Assembly (NCBI RefSeq): GCF_020447105.2
Contig: NZ_CP096184.1
Coordinates: forward strand, 1,984,001-2,048,000
DNA length: 64,000 bases
Origin: Demequina sp. TMPB413
GTDB lineage: Bacteria; Actinomycetota; Actinomycetes; Actinomycetales; Demequinaceae
Direction: 5' to 3'
The first letter of the stretch is position 1; every line of letters begins with the position of its first letter. The translations under genes were made by a program, and so were the position numbers. A model generated the notes under the pieces. That model was not told the origin of the DNA, made no database searches, and was given only the letters and a program-made list of their open reading frames with translations. This document shows, piece after piece, positions 45,538-53,228 of this stretch.

Positions 45538-47242
45538 GCTCTCGGATCACTTGCGCGGGCTTGCCGATAGGGCTCCCGTGGCCGACTCCACGATCTCGGT
45601 GGACGTCGCGTCCCGGCGGATTCACCGCCAGCGCAGGCTGCGCGCCGGCGCCAACGCTGCCGCTGGGCTGGGTGCTGCCGCCGTGATCGCGGTCGCAGCC
45701 GTTAACCCTGGTGCAGGAGGAAACGACCTCGCGGCCGACGCTGCGGCGCCAGACATCGCCGGCGGCGCGAGTGACGGAGCGATGGCCACGGAAGACCAGG
45801 CGACTCGACTCGCATGGGGCTTGTGCGGCTCATACCCACTCGAGGAGCTCGTCGCGGTGGACCCCGTCAACTCGCTGACCTTGAGAGGCGCCCCTGAAGA
45901 GGCGACAGGCGGCGCGGCGATCACTCTCGACGCGACCCTCATGCCCGCATCATCAGGCGAGGTGGAGACCTTCGGTCCTCAAGCGCTCGTGTTGTGGAAC
46001 GGCATGGTGGTTGCCTCAGGCGCAACTGAGGCCGTCGACGCCGCTGTCCTGTCGCTGACGGCAGGCGAGGCGATCGAACAGTCCGTGGCAATCGACCTCG
46101 TTGACTGCTGGGAAGGGGCGCCTCTGCCCGGCGGCAAGTACCAGGTGATTGCGGTTCAGGAACTGTACTCGGCGCTCGCTGAAGAGCCCGCACTGCCGGA
46201 AGAGCCTGTGACGGAGCCTGGCACCGAGCCGGGCACCATCGAGCCTGCCAACACCGAGCCAGCCTCTCCTGACACTCCTGTTGACGATGGCACCGTCACG
46301 AGCGGGGGCCTCGCCGCCGACGCCGTTGACTACGTTCGCGTGGTGTCCACTCCTGTGGACTTCGCCGTCGCCGGCGACGTTCCCGACGACCCCTTCGGGC
46401 AGTACCAGCCCAAGCCCGTCGAGCCGGTTGAGCTCCCTGACGACGCGCTCACGCCCGCCGCAGCACGCGCCGAGTTTGCGGCCCGCGCGACCATGACTCC
46501 ATGGGCGATGCAGAAGGGCTCTCAACGAGTGGTCAAGGTCAACGACTCGCTTGAGGACAACCCCGACACAGCCTGGGAGCGGAACTTCTTTGGCTGCACG
46601 TGGGACTCCACCACCAAGTCGACCTTCCCGGCGACGAGTGCCTCGTGGGATCTGCTCGGGGTCACGGCAAGCCTGCCCGGCACCATCGATGTCTCGTACG
46701 GCTGGGTGGTCGAGGGCAACCCGACCGTCGAGCTCGAGGTCACCAACGTGTCCGGGTACACCCTCCCTGGGTACTGGGGCTCCGACCCCAACACCGCGCT
46801 CATGTTGGTGAGAGACGGCGCGGTGGTCGCGGAGGGCTACCCCGTGGCGAGGGACCGCGACGGCCAGTACAGCGAGATAGACATCGCGCAAGACTCGATG
46901 CTGAGCCCTGGAGAAACCCTCGGAGGGACCTACCTGTGGCGCGAAGTGAATGCTTGCTCCACTGATGGCGGCTCGGCCGAACTAGCGCCGGGTACCTACA
47001 CGGTGGTCAACGTCCAGTCGGTCTACATCGAGACTGGCCAGCCGTACTACGAGACCTTTGGCGAAGAAGGTGTTCCAGAGGTCGCCATCGATACCCCGGT
47101 GGCCAGGGACGGCGCGGCAACTGCTGGAGACGGCGGCGATGCGGCAGGATCATCGACGAGCGCTATCGCTCCGGCACCTGTTGACTACGACTGGCTCGAA
47201 CTGCAGGTCTGGACCTCGCTTGGAACTGTCACGGTGAGCTGA
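45530..47242 (+). CDS. Single-span membrane protein paired with ECF sigma factor (module 2), putative anti-sigma/sensor
   Basis: 570 residues: ~40 cytoplasmic residues with a basic patch (RRIHRQRRLR), one membrane helix (about 42-60) and a large extracellular part. The latter contains two related units. The first has ALVLWNGMVVASG, then a cysteine (LVDCWEG) and LPGGKYQVIAVQELYS. The second has ALMLVRDGAVVAEG, then NACSTDGG and LAPGTYTVVNVQSVY. An acidic, Pro/Thr-rich linker (EPGTEPGTIEP) separates them. The fold may be an Ig/BsuPI-like beta-sandwich (inference). No enzyme motif is seen. The start overlaps the sigma stop (ATGACTAG). Confidence 0.75.
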   Translation: MTRLSDHLRGLADRAPVADSTISVDVASRRIHRQRRLRAGANAAAGLGAAAVIAVAAVNPGAGGNDLAADAAAPDIAGGASDGAMATEDQATRLAWGLCGSYPLEELVAVDPVNSLTLRGAPEEATGGAAITLDATLMPASSGEVETFGPQALVLWNGMVVASGATEAVDAAVLSLTAGEAIEQSVAIDLVDCWEGAPLPGGKYQVIAVQELYSALAEEPALPEEPVTEPGTEPGTIEPANTEPASPDTPVDDGTVTSGGLAADAVDYVRVVSTPVDFAVAGDVPDDPFGQYQPKPVEPVELPDDALTPAAARAEFAARATMTPWAMQKGSQRVVKVNDSLEDNPDTAWERNFFGCTWDSTTKSTFPATSASWDLLGVTASLPGTIDVSYGWVVEGNPTVELEVTNVSGYTLPGYWGSDPNTALMLVRDGAVVAEGYPVARDRDGQYSEIDIAQDSMLSPGETLGGTYLWREVNACSTDGGSAELAPGTYTVVNVQSVYIETGQPYYETFGEEGVPEVAIDTPVARDGAATAGDGGDAAGSSTSAIAPAPVDYDWLELQVWTSLGTVTVS

Positions 47243-47265
47243 ATTCCCGTTCCCTCGCCGTGCCT

Positions 47266-47310
47266 CGGCGCGGCCGACGCCCCCCTCGTCGGCCGCGCCG
47301 CTTTTCTGTC
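47266..47310 (+). terminator. Intrinsic terminator of sigma module 2
   Basis: Perfect 14 bp stem (47266-47279 with 47287-47300; CGGCGCGGCCGACG and its complement), a seven-base loop, then CTTTTCTGTC. It sits 23 bases after the stop codon and separates module 2 from module 3. Confidence 0.92.
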
Positions 47311-47349
47311 TCCTCCTAGAAATCCTCGCGACATGCCGTGACCGCCCAT

Positions 47350-47363
47350 GTGAGATATCTCAC
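47350..47363. promoter_or_regulatory. Perfect 14 bp palindrome upstream of sigma module 3
   Basis: GTGAGATATCTCAC, ending 16 bases before the ECF-type -35 motif. Its symmetry and position fit an operator for a dimeric regulator; no regulator gene is adjacent. Confidence 0.45.
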
Positions 47364-47379
47364 AAAGGAAGTTCCCGCC

Positions 47380-47404
47380 CCAAGGTTTCTGTCCCCCGGT
47401 CCGT
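47380..47404 (+). promoter_or_regulatory. Candidate ECF promoter of sigma module 3
   Basis: CCAAGGTTTC (47380-47389), 12 bases, CGT (47402-47404). The -35 part differs from module 2 at one of ten positions (CCAACGTTTC) and the spacing is identical. Confidence 0.6.
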
Positions 47405-47439
47405 ATCAATAGGTACAAGCGCCAGCCAAGGGAGACTGC

Positions 47440-47997
47440 GTGAACAAGTGGGCGGACGTCCTCGAACGGCTGGTGCGTGAGCGCGGCCGTTCACTCGTGA
47501 CGTACGGATACCTGCTCACTGGCAACAGCCGTGACGCAGAAGATCTCTTTCACGACGCCGTCGTGAAGACCTTCGCGCGAGGCAGAGCGTCGGTATCGCT
47601 CGGCGAGGCAGAGGCCTATGTGCGGCGCGCGATGTTCTCCGCACACATGGACGCTGGTCGCAGGGATTCGGCGTGGCGGCGCGTGTTCCACTTGCTTGGC
47701 AACGACGAAGCACAATCGTCCGACGCTACCGCCGTCGAGTTCCGCACCGACCTTCACGAGGCACTGCAGCAACTCACCCCACGCGAGCGCGCCTGCACCG
47801 TACTCCGCTTCTATGACGACCTCACTGCAGTCGCCATTGCCCGCGAACTCGGCATCACGGAGGGCGCGGTGCGCCGCTACCTCTCGGATGCCGCCGTGAA
47901 ACTGCGCGCGACGCTCGGAGCCTTCCACGACAACCCCTCGGAGGGTGTCGCGTACGCACAAGTCAACGAAACCTCACGAAAGGGGGCGCTCCCATGA
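47440..47997 (+). CDS. SigE-family ECF RNA polymerase sigma factor (module 3)
   Basis: 185 residues with the same layout as module 2: AEDLFHDAVVKTF and AEAYVRRAMFSAHMD in region 2, LTPRERACTVLRFYDDL and EGAVRRYLSDAA in region 4. The GTG start has AAGGGAGA upstream and the N-terminus NKWADVLERLVRERGRSL aligns with module 2. It overlaps its membrane partner as ATGA. Confidence 0.92.
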   Translation: MNKWADVLERLVRERGRSLVTYGYLLTGNSRDAEDLFHDAVVKTFARGRASVSLGEAEAYVRRAMFSAHMDAGRRDSAWRRVFHLLGNDEAQSSDATAVEFRTDLHEALQQLTPRERACTVLRFYDDLTAVAIARELGITEGAVRRYLSDAAVKLRATLGAFHDNPSEGVAYAQVNETSRKGALP

Positions 47998-49097
47998 ACA
48001 TCAACGACGAGATGAGAGAACTCGCCACACAGGGCGGCCTGGCGTACGCGCCCAGTGATGACATGATCGCCGACCTCTTGGGCCGCACCAGGCGAGCCCG
48101 CTCCACCAGGCAATCGGTCGCGACGATCGCCACCACGGTGGGTGCGATGGCTCTCGGTCTTGGCGCCGCTCAGGCCTATAGCGCCGCGAAGGACGATCCG
48201 GCCTTCAGGGATCGCAACATCATCAACAACAAGGACGGACTCACCCCGATCGAGTTGTACCGCGCCAAGTTCGGGGCCGATAACCCCACGCGCAATTACG
48301 ACTCCCAGGTCGACCTGAGTTCGATCATCGACAAGCTGAAGACGGCGGCGCAGACCGACCCGAACCCTCCGAACGTCAAGACCGTCATCCCGGCCAGCGG
48401 CGGTACGTCGGGGTCAGGCAAGACCTCCGGCTCCACCGGTTCAACAGCGAAGGACCCCTACGCCGAGTGCAAGGCCGACCACCCGGACAAGCCGTACAAG
48501 TACTTCGATTGCGCCAAGCAACAGTGGATCATCAAGGACGGTTGGTACAAGGATCCGGCGAACTCGACGTACTACGAGTGCGCCAACCAGCCCGCCTACG
48601 TGGGCTACACGTACAACTGCTCCACCGGCTCCTATGCGCCGAAGTCCGGATACTTCCTGTTCGGCAATGGCGCCGTCTACAAGGCGATCACGTGGACGGA
48701 TGCTGCGACGGGGGCCTCCTCGCTCGGCAACTGGAGCGGTAGCGGCAACTGGGGCGGATGGGACAACAAGGCGATTCTGGTCTCCTCCGGCTCAAGCACC
48801 TACAGCGAGTACAAGTACATGGCTGGCGATGCGACCTGGAGCGGCTCCACCTGTACGGGCAAGACGGCGTCGAAGTACGGCGCGACCCTGCAACTGAGTT
48901 GCCTACCCACGTGGAAGGTTGAATCGCTCGGCCTGAACAATGGCAGCCCCAAGATCTCCAACGACTGGATCCTCCGCGACACGCATCTGAAGTGGTTCGA
49001 CCCGGACTGCAGATATGCCGATCCCCTCAACCCACCTGAGGGATGGACGTGGACGGGATCGGCGTGGACGGAGACGCCGGTCACTCCCAGTCCATAG
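47994..49097 (+). CDS. Single-span membrane protein paired with ECF sigma factor (module 3), Trp/Tyr-rich extracellular part
   Basis: 367 residues: a ~40-residue cytoplasmic N-terminus with a basic cluster (GRTRRARSTR), a membrane helix at about 41-60, a Gly/Ser/Thr linker (about 130-150), then an extracellular region very rich in Trp, Tyr and Lys with several cysteines (CKADHPDK, FDCAKQQWIIKDGWY, YYECANQPAY, YNCSTGSY). The repeated C-(5-6 residues)-QW...DGWY / YYEC pattern suggests a small disulfide-bonded module used twice. It lacks the LxPGxYxV motif of the other modules' proteins, so its ligand-sensing part seems to have been exchanged. Function is not known; gene order suggests an anti-sigma/sensor. 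Confidence 0.68.
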   Translation: MNINDEMRELATQGGLAYAPSDDMIADLLGRTRRARSTRQSVATIATTVGAMALGLGAAQAYSAAKDDPAFRDRNIINNKDGLTPIELYRAKFGADNPTRNYDSQVDLSSIIDKLKTAAQTDPNPPNVKTVIPASGGTSGSGKTSGSTGSTAKDPYAECKADHPDKPYKYFDCAKQQWIIKDGWYKDPANSTYYECANQPAYVGYTYNCSTGSYAPKSGYFLFGNGAVYKAITWTDAATGASSLGNWSGSGNWGGWDNKAILVSSGSSTYSEYKYMAGDATWSGSTCTGKTASKYGATLQLSCLPTWKVESLGLNNGSPKISNDWILRDTHLKWFDPDCRYADPLNPPEGWTWTGSAWTETPVTPSP

Positions 49098-49205
49098 CAG
49101 ACGGTTTCAACGGTGCCTCGTCAGCGCTGCTGAAAGCCAGGATCGCCAGTCGGGCGGTTGCGTGAATCCCACGCAGCACGGCCGGTCGGCGTATCCTTAG
49201 AAACG

Positions 49206-49256
49206 CCCGGCGGCGGCTCAGATCCCTCAGCCTGAGTCGCCGTCGGGTCTTTCTGT
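49206..49256. terminator. Bidirectional intrinsic terminator between module 3 and the Tad operon
   Basis: Stem of 16 bp with two G-T pairs (49206-49221 with 49232-49247), ten-base loop, followed on the plus strand by TCTTTCTGT and on the minus strand by CGTTTCTAAGG. It lies between two convergent transcription units. Confidence 0.85.
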
Positions 49257-49268
49257 GTGCGGGCACCC

Positions 49269-49649
49269 TTATCCCCTCGCGGGACCCGCCCGCGCAGTGG
49301 CCGTCGCTGGTTGCGGCCAGCCCCGAATGGGCACGCTCACCGACACCACAACCGATGCTCCCGCGCCGCGGGAACAGTCCGTCAACGCGGCCTGGTTGAC
49401 GCGCGCGACGCTTGACGCCACGTCGCACGCCGCGGCGAGGGCCGAAGAGGCCGTGAAGCCCTGCGCCCTGAGGTCGCGGTCGGTCCGCGCCGCGCCCAGC
49501 GCCACCAAGTCGGCGGCCGCACTCGCTCGCGCCTCTCCCACGAGCGCGGCGCCCACCTGGGCGCTCGCCCCTGCGAGCACCATGACCACGGCGACCATGG
49601 CGACGACGAGGGGGCTCGCCGAACCGCGATCCCCTGCATCAGCGCTCAC
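49269..49649 (-). CDS. Rv3654c-like TadE/TadG-type pilus-locus protein
   Basis: 126-residue protein with one N-terminal hydrophobic helix (GSASPLVVAMVAVVMVLAG, about 10-30) and an Ala-rich remainder. It matches the small helicase/secretion-neighbourhood TadE-like proteins that close actinobacterial tad operons. The GTG at 49649 is chosen because it overlaps the tadE stop (GTGA) and has AAGG upstream; earlier in-frame codons would overlap tadE by about 70 bases. Confidence 0.75.
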   Translation of the reverse strand: MSADAGDRGSASPLVVAMVAVVMVLAGASAQVGAALVGEARASAAADLVALGAARTDRDLRAQGFTASSALAAACDVASSVARVNQAALTDCSRGAGASVVVSVSVPIRGWPQPATATARAGPARG

Positions 49650-49984
49650 TGTTGCGACCTTGCTGTCGCGCAGCGCTCGTACGCTGGCCACGGCGACCTC
49701 CGTCCGGCGACGCAAGCGGTCACATACTCGCCACTTCTGACGACGCTGACGTCGGACTGACCAGACACGCGCCTACCCACCGCTGCCGCCTCAACATCGG
49801 AAGACGTGATCGCCGCGCGCGCCGCCTCGCCAGCACCGCGCTGCGCCACCTGGACGTCGAGCATCCACGCCAGGGCGCTGATCGCGAGCGCCATCACGAG
49901 CACCACGCTGGGCAAACCAAGCGCGAATTCGACGGTCACGGATCCGGCGTCATCGCCCGCGGCGCAGCTGGCACCACGCGCCAC
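49646..49984 (-). CDS. tadE: TadE-like pseudopilin
   Basis: 112 residues. The short charged N-terminus ends in DDAGSVTVEFALGLP, the TadE signature (TVEFAL) around the prepilin-type cleavage site, followed by a hydrophobic helix (about 22-42). In Tad systems TadE-type pseudopilins help assemble the fibre. The GTG is four bases after the stop of the small pilin gene. Confidence 0.82.
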   Translation of the reverse strand: MARGASCAAGDDAGSVTVEFALGLPSVVLVMALAISALAWMLDVQVAQRGAGEAARAAITSSDVEAAAVGRRVSGQSDVSVVRSGEYVTACVAGRRSPWPAYERCATARSQQ

Positions 49985-49988
49985 GGCT

Positions 49989-50171
49989 TCATCCCCCCGA
50001 GAGGGCACCGCTGACGATGGACGTGAGCGCCGAGCGCACCTCCGGTGATTTGACGATGGCGATGAGTACCGCTGCGAAGGCGGCGGCAGCCACCGTGACG
50101 AGCGCATACTCCACCGTCGCCATGCCGTCGTCCTTGCGCGCGTCAAGCCGCCGCAACACATGAGTGATCAT
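49989..50171 (-). CDS. DUF4244 small pilin (Flp-like)
   Basis: 60 residues: a basic leader (THVLRRLDARKDDG), a prepilin-type cleavage region GMATVEYALV, a hydrophobic helix and a short C-terminus. It matches the M. tuberculosis Rv3656c type and is the best candidate for the pilus subunit. The ATG has GAAGGGAAG upstream. It lies 85 bases after tadC, behind a hairpin, which may give it more transcript than the assembly genes. No TadV-type prepilin peptidase is in the window. Confidence 0.85.
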   Translation of the reverse strand: MITHVLRRLDARKDDGMATVEYALVTVAAAAFAAVLIAIVKSPEVRSALTSIVSGALSGG

Positions 50172-50212
50172 GATGGTCTTCCCTTCTCTTGAGGGCCGTG
50201 GGCCCCGATCTC

Positions 50213-50230
50213 CCCCGGCGAGTGCCGGGG
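50213..50230 (-). terminator. Hairpin between tadC and the pilin gene (attenuator or mRNA stabiliser)
   Basis: Perfect 7 bp arms CCCCGGC/GCCGGGG with a four-base loop, 27 bases after the tadC stop. With no T-run it is more likely a partial terminator or RNA-processing site than a full stop. Confidence 0.45.
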
Positions 50231-50256
50231 AACCTCTTGCGGCAGGAACGCACTCT

Positions 50257-50706
50257 TCACGGTGCGCCGCCGGCACTGCCCACCACGGTGCTCGCAAGAG
50301 CGATGAGCAGCGGCACGATCCCCGTGAGCACGAAGGCAGGCATGAGACACAAGGCCAGCGGCAGGGCAATGCGCACGCCGAGTTCGGCAGCCGCGCTCTC
50401 CCCAGCCGCTGTCGCCCTGTCCACCAGCGCGTCCCCCAGCGCCGCGAGTGAGGCCACTGGGCTGGTGCCTTGGTGCCACGCTGGAGACAGCGCGCGTGCC
50501 AGGCCCTGGAATCGTTCGGGCGAAGCGTCCCATGCGGCGTCCCATGCAACGCCCTGCCCCAGCGCCACGGCGACCCCGCATAGAGCCTGCGCCTCGCGTC
50601 CTGTCGAGCGCCCTACATGCTCGAGCGCGCTCCTCACGTCGAGTCCACAACTCAGCGCCGCCCCCAGGAGCGCCGCGACCGACGCCACCGAGACCTGCCC
50701 GGTCAC
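50257..50706 (-). CDS. tadC: TadC-like type II secretion F-domain membrane protein
   Basis: 149 residues. A cytoplasmic F-domain half (SCGLDVRSALEHVG... LSPAWHQGTSPVASLAALGD) is followed by hydrophobic helices (LGVRIALPLALCLMPAFVL, about 110-145). It is shorter than proteobacterial TadC, as usual in Actinobacteria. It serves as the inner-membrane platform of the pilus. The GTG overlaps the tadB stop (GTGA). Confidence 0.82.
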   Translation of the reverse strand: MTGQVSVASVAALLGAALSCGLDVRSALEHVGRSTGREAQALCGVAVALGQGVAWDAAWDASPERFQGLARALSPAWHQGTSPVASLAALGDALVDRATAAGESAAAELGVRIALPLALCLMPAFVLTGIVPLLIALASTVVGSAGGAP

Positions 50707-51197
50707 GGAACCACTCCCGCGCGCTCCGCTGCGCGCACGAGCGCACGCATCCACCACCTACCGAGCCACACCAGCAACCCCGACACGCTCAGGAGGGCCC
50801 AGCCGAGCGGGGTGGCCAGCAGCACCGCAGCCGTCTTTGGCTCGACGATCACTCCGAGTAGCACGCCTGCCGCTGGCAGCCAGGCGAGTACTCGCGCCGA
50901 CGCGGTGGCGCCGGCGAGCGCGGCCTCGCGTCTTCTGGCGGCATCCGCGCGCGCCTTCGCCACTCGCACCAGGCAGTCGAGCACGTCGGCGAGCGGCACT
51001 CCCGAGCGGTACGCAAGCCGTGCGGCCGCTCGCGCCTCGGAGGTGAGGACATCATCGCGATCCCATAGCGGCGCCCCTTCGTGGTCGAGGGCGAGCGTCG
51101 GCTCCCACGCTCGCCACGCCTGCGCGGCCGGCAGGCCAGCCCGGGAGGCAGCTGCCACCGCAACGAGGCGCTCAATGTCCGTGACCTGATCGCTCAT
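50703..51197 (-). CDS. tadB: TadB-like type II secretion F-domain membrane protein
   Basis: 164 residues. An F-domain (AAASRAGLPAAQAW ... YRSGVPLADVLDCLVRVA) is followed by two C-terminal helices (VLAWLPAAGVLLGVIVEP and LGWALLSVSGLLVWLG). It is the partner platform protein of TadC. The ATG overlaps the tadA stop (ATGA), so tadA-tadB-tadC are translationally coupled. Confidence 0.82.
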   Translation of the reverse strand: MSDQVTDIERLVAVAAASRAGLPAAQAWRAWEPTLALDHEGAPLWDRDDVLTSEARAAARLAYRSGVPLADVLDCLVRVAKARADAARRREAALAGATASARVLAWLPAAGVLLGVIVEPKTAAVLLATPLGWALLSVSGLLVWLGRWWMRALVRAAERAGVVP

Positions 51198-52303
51198 GCG
51201 GCGTCCAGCAGCGGTGAGCCGCGGCGGCCGAGTCCGGAGCCAACCCCGCCGTCGAGTTGCGTCTCGCGCGCCGCATCCGCCCGCTCATCCACGCCCGCCG
51301 CCGCAGCCAGGAGCGGCCACGCCTCGCGAAGAACCAGCCTGCCCTCAGCGTCAACGCTCGCAGCCGAGACGGTGCGCAAGCGGCCCCCCGTGGCGTCTAG
51401 CAGGGCCACCTCGGCGACCCTTCTCCTGCCCTCGAATTGCTCCAGGTGCACCACCGCGGTGAAGGCCGCGGCGGCATGCAATGCCACGGCACGCTCAGAG
51501 AGATCAGCGAGCGCACCGAGGCCAACCAAGCGCGCGGGAACATCCTGAGCTGCATTCGCGTGGAGCGTGGTCAGGCTTCCGCGGTGGCCGGTGTTGAGCG
51601 CGAGAAGCACGTCCCTGATCTCCGCTCCCCTGCATTCGCCAAGGACGATGCGGTCTGGGCGCATCCTGAGGGCCTCCCGCACCAGCCGCGCGAGCGCCAC
51701 CTCGCCAGCACCGTCGACGTTTGCCGCCCGCTCCACGAGCCGCACCACGTGAGGGTGATCGGCCCTGATCTCGCCCGCCTCTTCAATCAGGACAATGCGC
51801 TCCGCCGGGTCGACTTGCGCAAGGCACGACGCCAGCAAGGTGGTCTTGCCAGACCCTGTCGCACCCGACACGACCAGGGACCTCTTTGATCGCACAAGAC
51901 CGCGTACCACCGGCGCGAGGCCCGGGTGCAGCATTCCCGACATGACGAGGTCCTCCCATGCAAGCGAGGACGGCCTTACCGTGCGCAGTGACAACACGGC
52001 GCAACCGTCGGCAATCGGCGGCAAGACGGCGTGAAGACGGGTGCCGTCGGGAAGCCTCGCATCCACCGCTGGCGAAGCGTCGTCGAGCCGCCTGCCACCC
52101 AAGGAGGCGAAGCGCACCGCGAGCGCGCGGACGTCGGCCGCCTCCCACTCCGGAAGCGCCCCTGGCACCACCTCGTCGGCGCGCTCCAAGCCAAGCCCAC
52201 GATCAATCCACACGTCGCGAGGCGTGTTGATCAGCACGTCGGTGATGCCTGGTACCTCGAGGATGTGGCGAAGCCAATCGGGGACCCACTCAAGCGTCGT
52301 CAT
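51194..52303 (-). CDS. tadA: TadA/CpaF secretion ATPase
   Basis: 369-residue hexameric traffic ATPase that powers pilus assembly. Walker A GATGSGKTT at 147-155, Asp-box IVLIEEAGEI, and Walker-B-like RPDRIVLGECRGAE with the following GHRGSLTTLHAN. It is the first gene of the operon. The ATG at 52303 gives the family-like N-terminus; an extension of 17 codons is possible. The CpaE/Ssd-like gene that normally precedes it in Actinobacteria is absent: the HAD gene is divergent 133 bases away. Confidence 0.9.
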   Translation of the reverse strand: MTTLEWVPDWLRHILEVPGITDVLINTPRDVWIDRGLGLERADEVVPGALPEWEAADVRALAVRFASLGGRRLDDASPAVDARLPDGTRLHAVLPPIADGCAVLSLRTVRPSSLAWEDLVMSGMLHPGLAPVVRGLVRSKRSLVVSGATGSGKTTLLASCLAQVDPAERIVLIEEAGEIRADHPHVVRLVERAANVDGAGEVALARLVREALRMRPDRIVLGECRGAEIRDVLLALNTGHRGSLTTLHANAAQDVPARLVGLGALADLSERAVALHAAAAFTAVVHLEQFEGRRRVAEVALLDATGGRLRTVSAASVDAEGRLVLREAWPLLAAAAGVDERADAARETQLDGGVGSGLGRRGSPLLDAA

Positions 52304-52424
52304 GGCAACACCGTGGCGGCGTAGCGTCGGAAATGGGAGCCAAGGGCCGCTCACCAGGGGAAACGGGTTTCACACTGCTCCTGTGGACGACGCTCCACGC
52401 CTTCCCCGCGTCGGCCGGTGAGGT

Positions 52425-52430
52425 TAGGCT
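52425..52430 (+). promoter_or_regulatory. -10 box of a probable leaderless promoter
   Basis: TAGGCT, six bases, then the ATG of the HAD gene; no Shine-Dalgarno. It probably drives the four-gene HAD/sigma-like/membrane operon. Confidence 0.6.
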
Positions 52431-52436
52431 GGACGC

Positions 52437-53228
52437 ATGGCAGGACCCAGCGCAGCGTTCTTCGACCTCGACAAGACGATCATCGCCACGTCGTCGTCGG
52501 CGGCGTTCTCGCGCCCGTTCATGCGGGAGGGTCTCGTGACCCGATCCGACGCCGTCCGGGCGGCGTACGCGCACTTCTTGTTCTCCGTCGGCGGCGCCGA
52601 CGAACGCCAGACCAGTCGGCTTCGCGACGCCCTGTCGGAACTGGTCAAGGGTTGGGACGTCGCGAAGGTGACGGACATCGTCTCTGAGACCGTTCAGGAG
52701 CTCATCGACCCCGTTGTCTACCTGGAAGCACTCGCCCTCATCAGGCGTCACCAAGAAAATGGCCGCGACGTCGTTATCGTGAGCGCCTCTGGAGCCGAAC
52801 TCGTGGCGCCCATTGCCCAGCTCCTTGGCGCGGAACACTGGGTCGCCTCACGCATGGAGATCGCCGACGGCGTCTACACCGGCGAGATCACGTTCTACGC
52901 CTACGGGGAGAACAAGGCGGCGGCCATTCGGGAACTCGCCGCAGAGCGCGGCTATGACCTCGCCACCTCGTACGCCTACTCCGATTCCATTACCGACGCA
53001 CCCATGCTCAACGCCGTCGGTCACGGCTTTGTGGTCAATCCCGACAGAGGTTTGCGTCGCGCGGCCGTCAGGAACGGTTGGGGCGTGCTGTACTTCCGCA
53101 AGCCGGTCGCCCTTCGCAAGGCCGACGCGAGGGGACCGGCGATCGCGACGGTCGCCTTCGTCGCGCTCGGGATTGTCATCGGCGCCCTGGTCATGAGGGC
53201 CGCGCGGCGGCGCAGGCTGGAGTCCTGA
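52437..53228 (+). CDS. HAD-IB family phosphatase with C-terminal membrane helix
   Basis: 263 residues of the SerB-like HAD-IB group. Nucleophile Asp10 in FFDLDKT, motif II VIVSASG, motif III Lys in GENKAAAI, motif IV DSITDAPML. A C-terminal hydrophobic helix (about 237-256, AIATVAFVALGIVIGALVM) followed by RRRRL anchors it to the inner face of the membrane. It corresponds to the M. tuberculosis Rv3661 type that sits divergently beside the tad locus. The substrate is unknown; some relatives act on phosphoserine or lipid phosphates. The stop overlaps the next start by one base (TGATG). Confidence 0.87.
   Translation: MAGPSAAFFDLDKTIIATSSSAAFSRPFMREGLVTRSDAVRAAYAHFLFSVGGADERQTSRLRDALSELVKGWDVAKVTDIVSETVQELIDPVVYLEALALIRRHQENGRDVVIVSASGAELVAPIAQLLGAEHWVASRMEIADGVYTGEITFYAYGENKAAAIRELAAERGYDLATSYAYSDSITDAPMLNAVGHGFVVNPDRGLRRAAVRNGWGVLYFRKPVALRKADARGPAIATVAFVALGIVIGALVMRAARRRRLES

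Noticed and set aside
49650..49715. Longer start for the Rv3654c-like protein
   Set aside because: Would overlap tadE by about 70 bases; the GTG at 49649 overlaps by four and has a ribosome-binding site.
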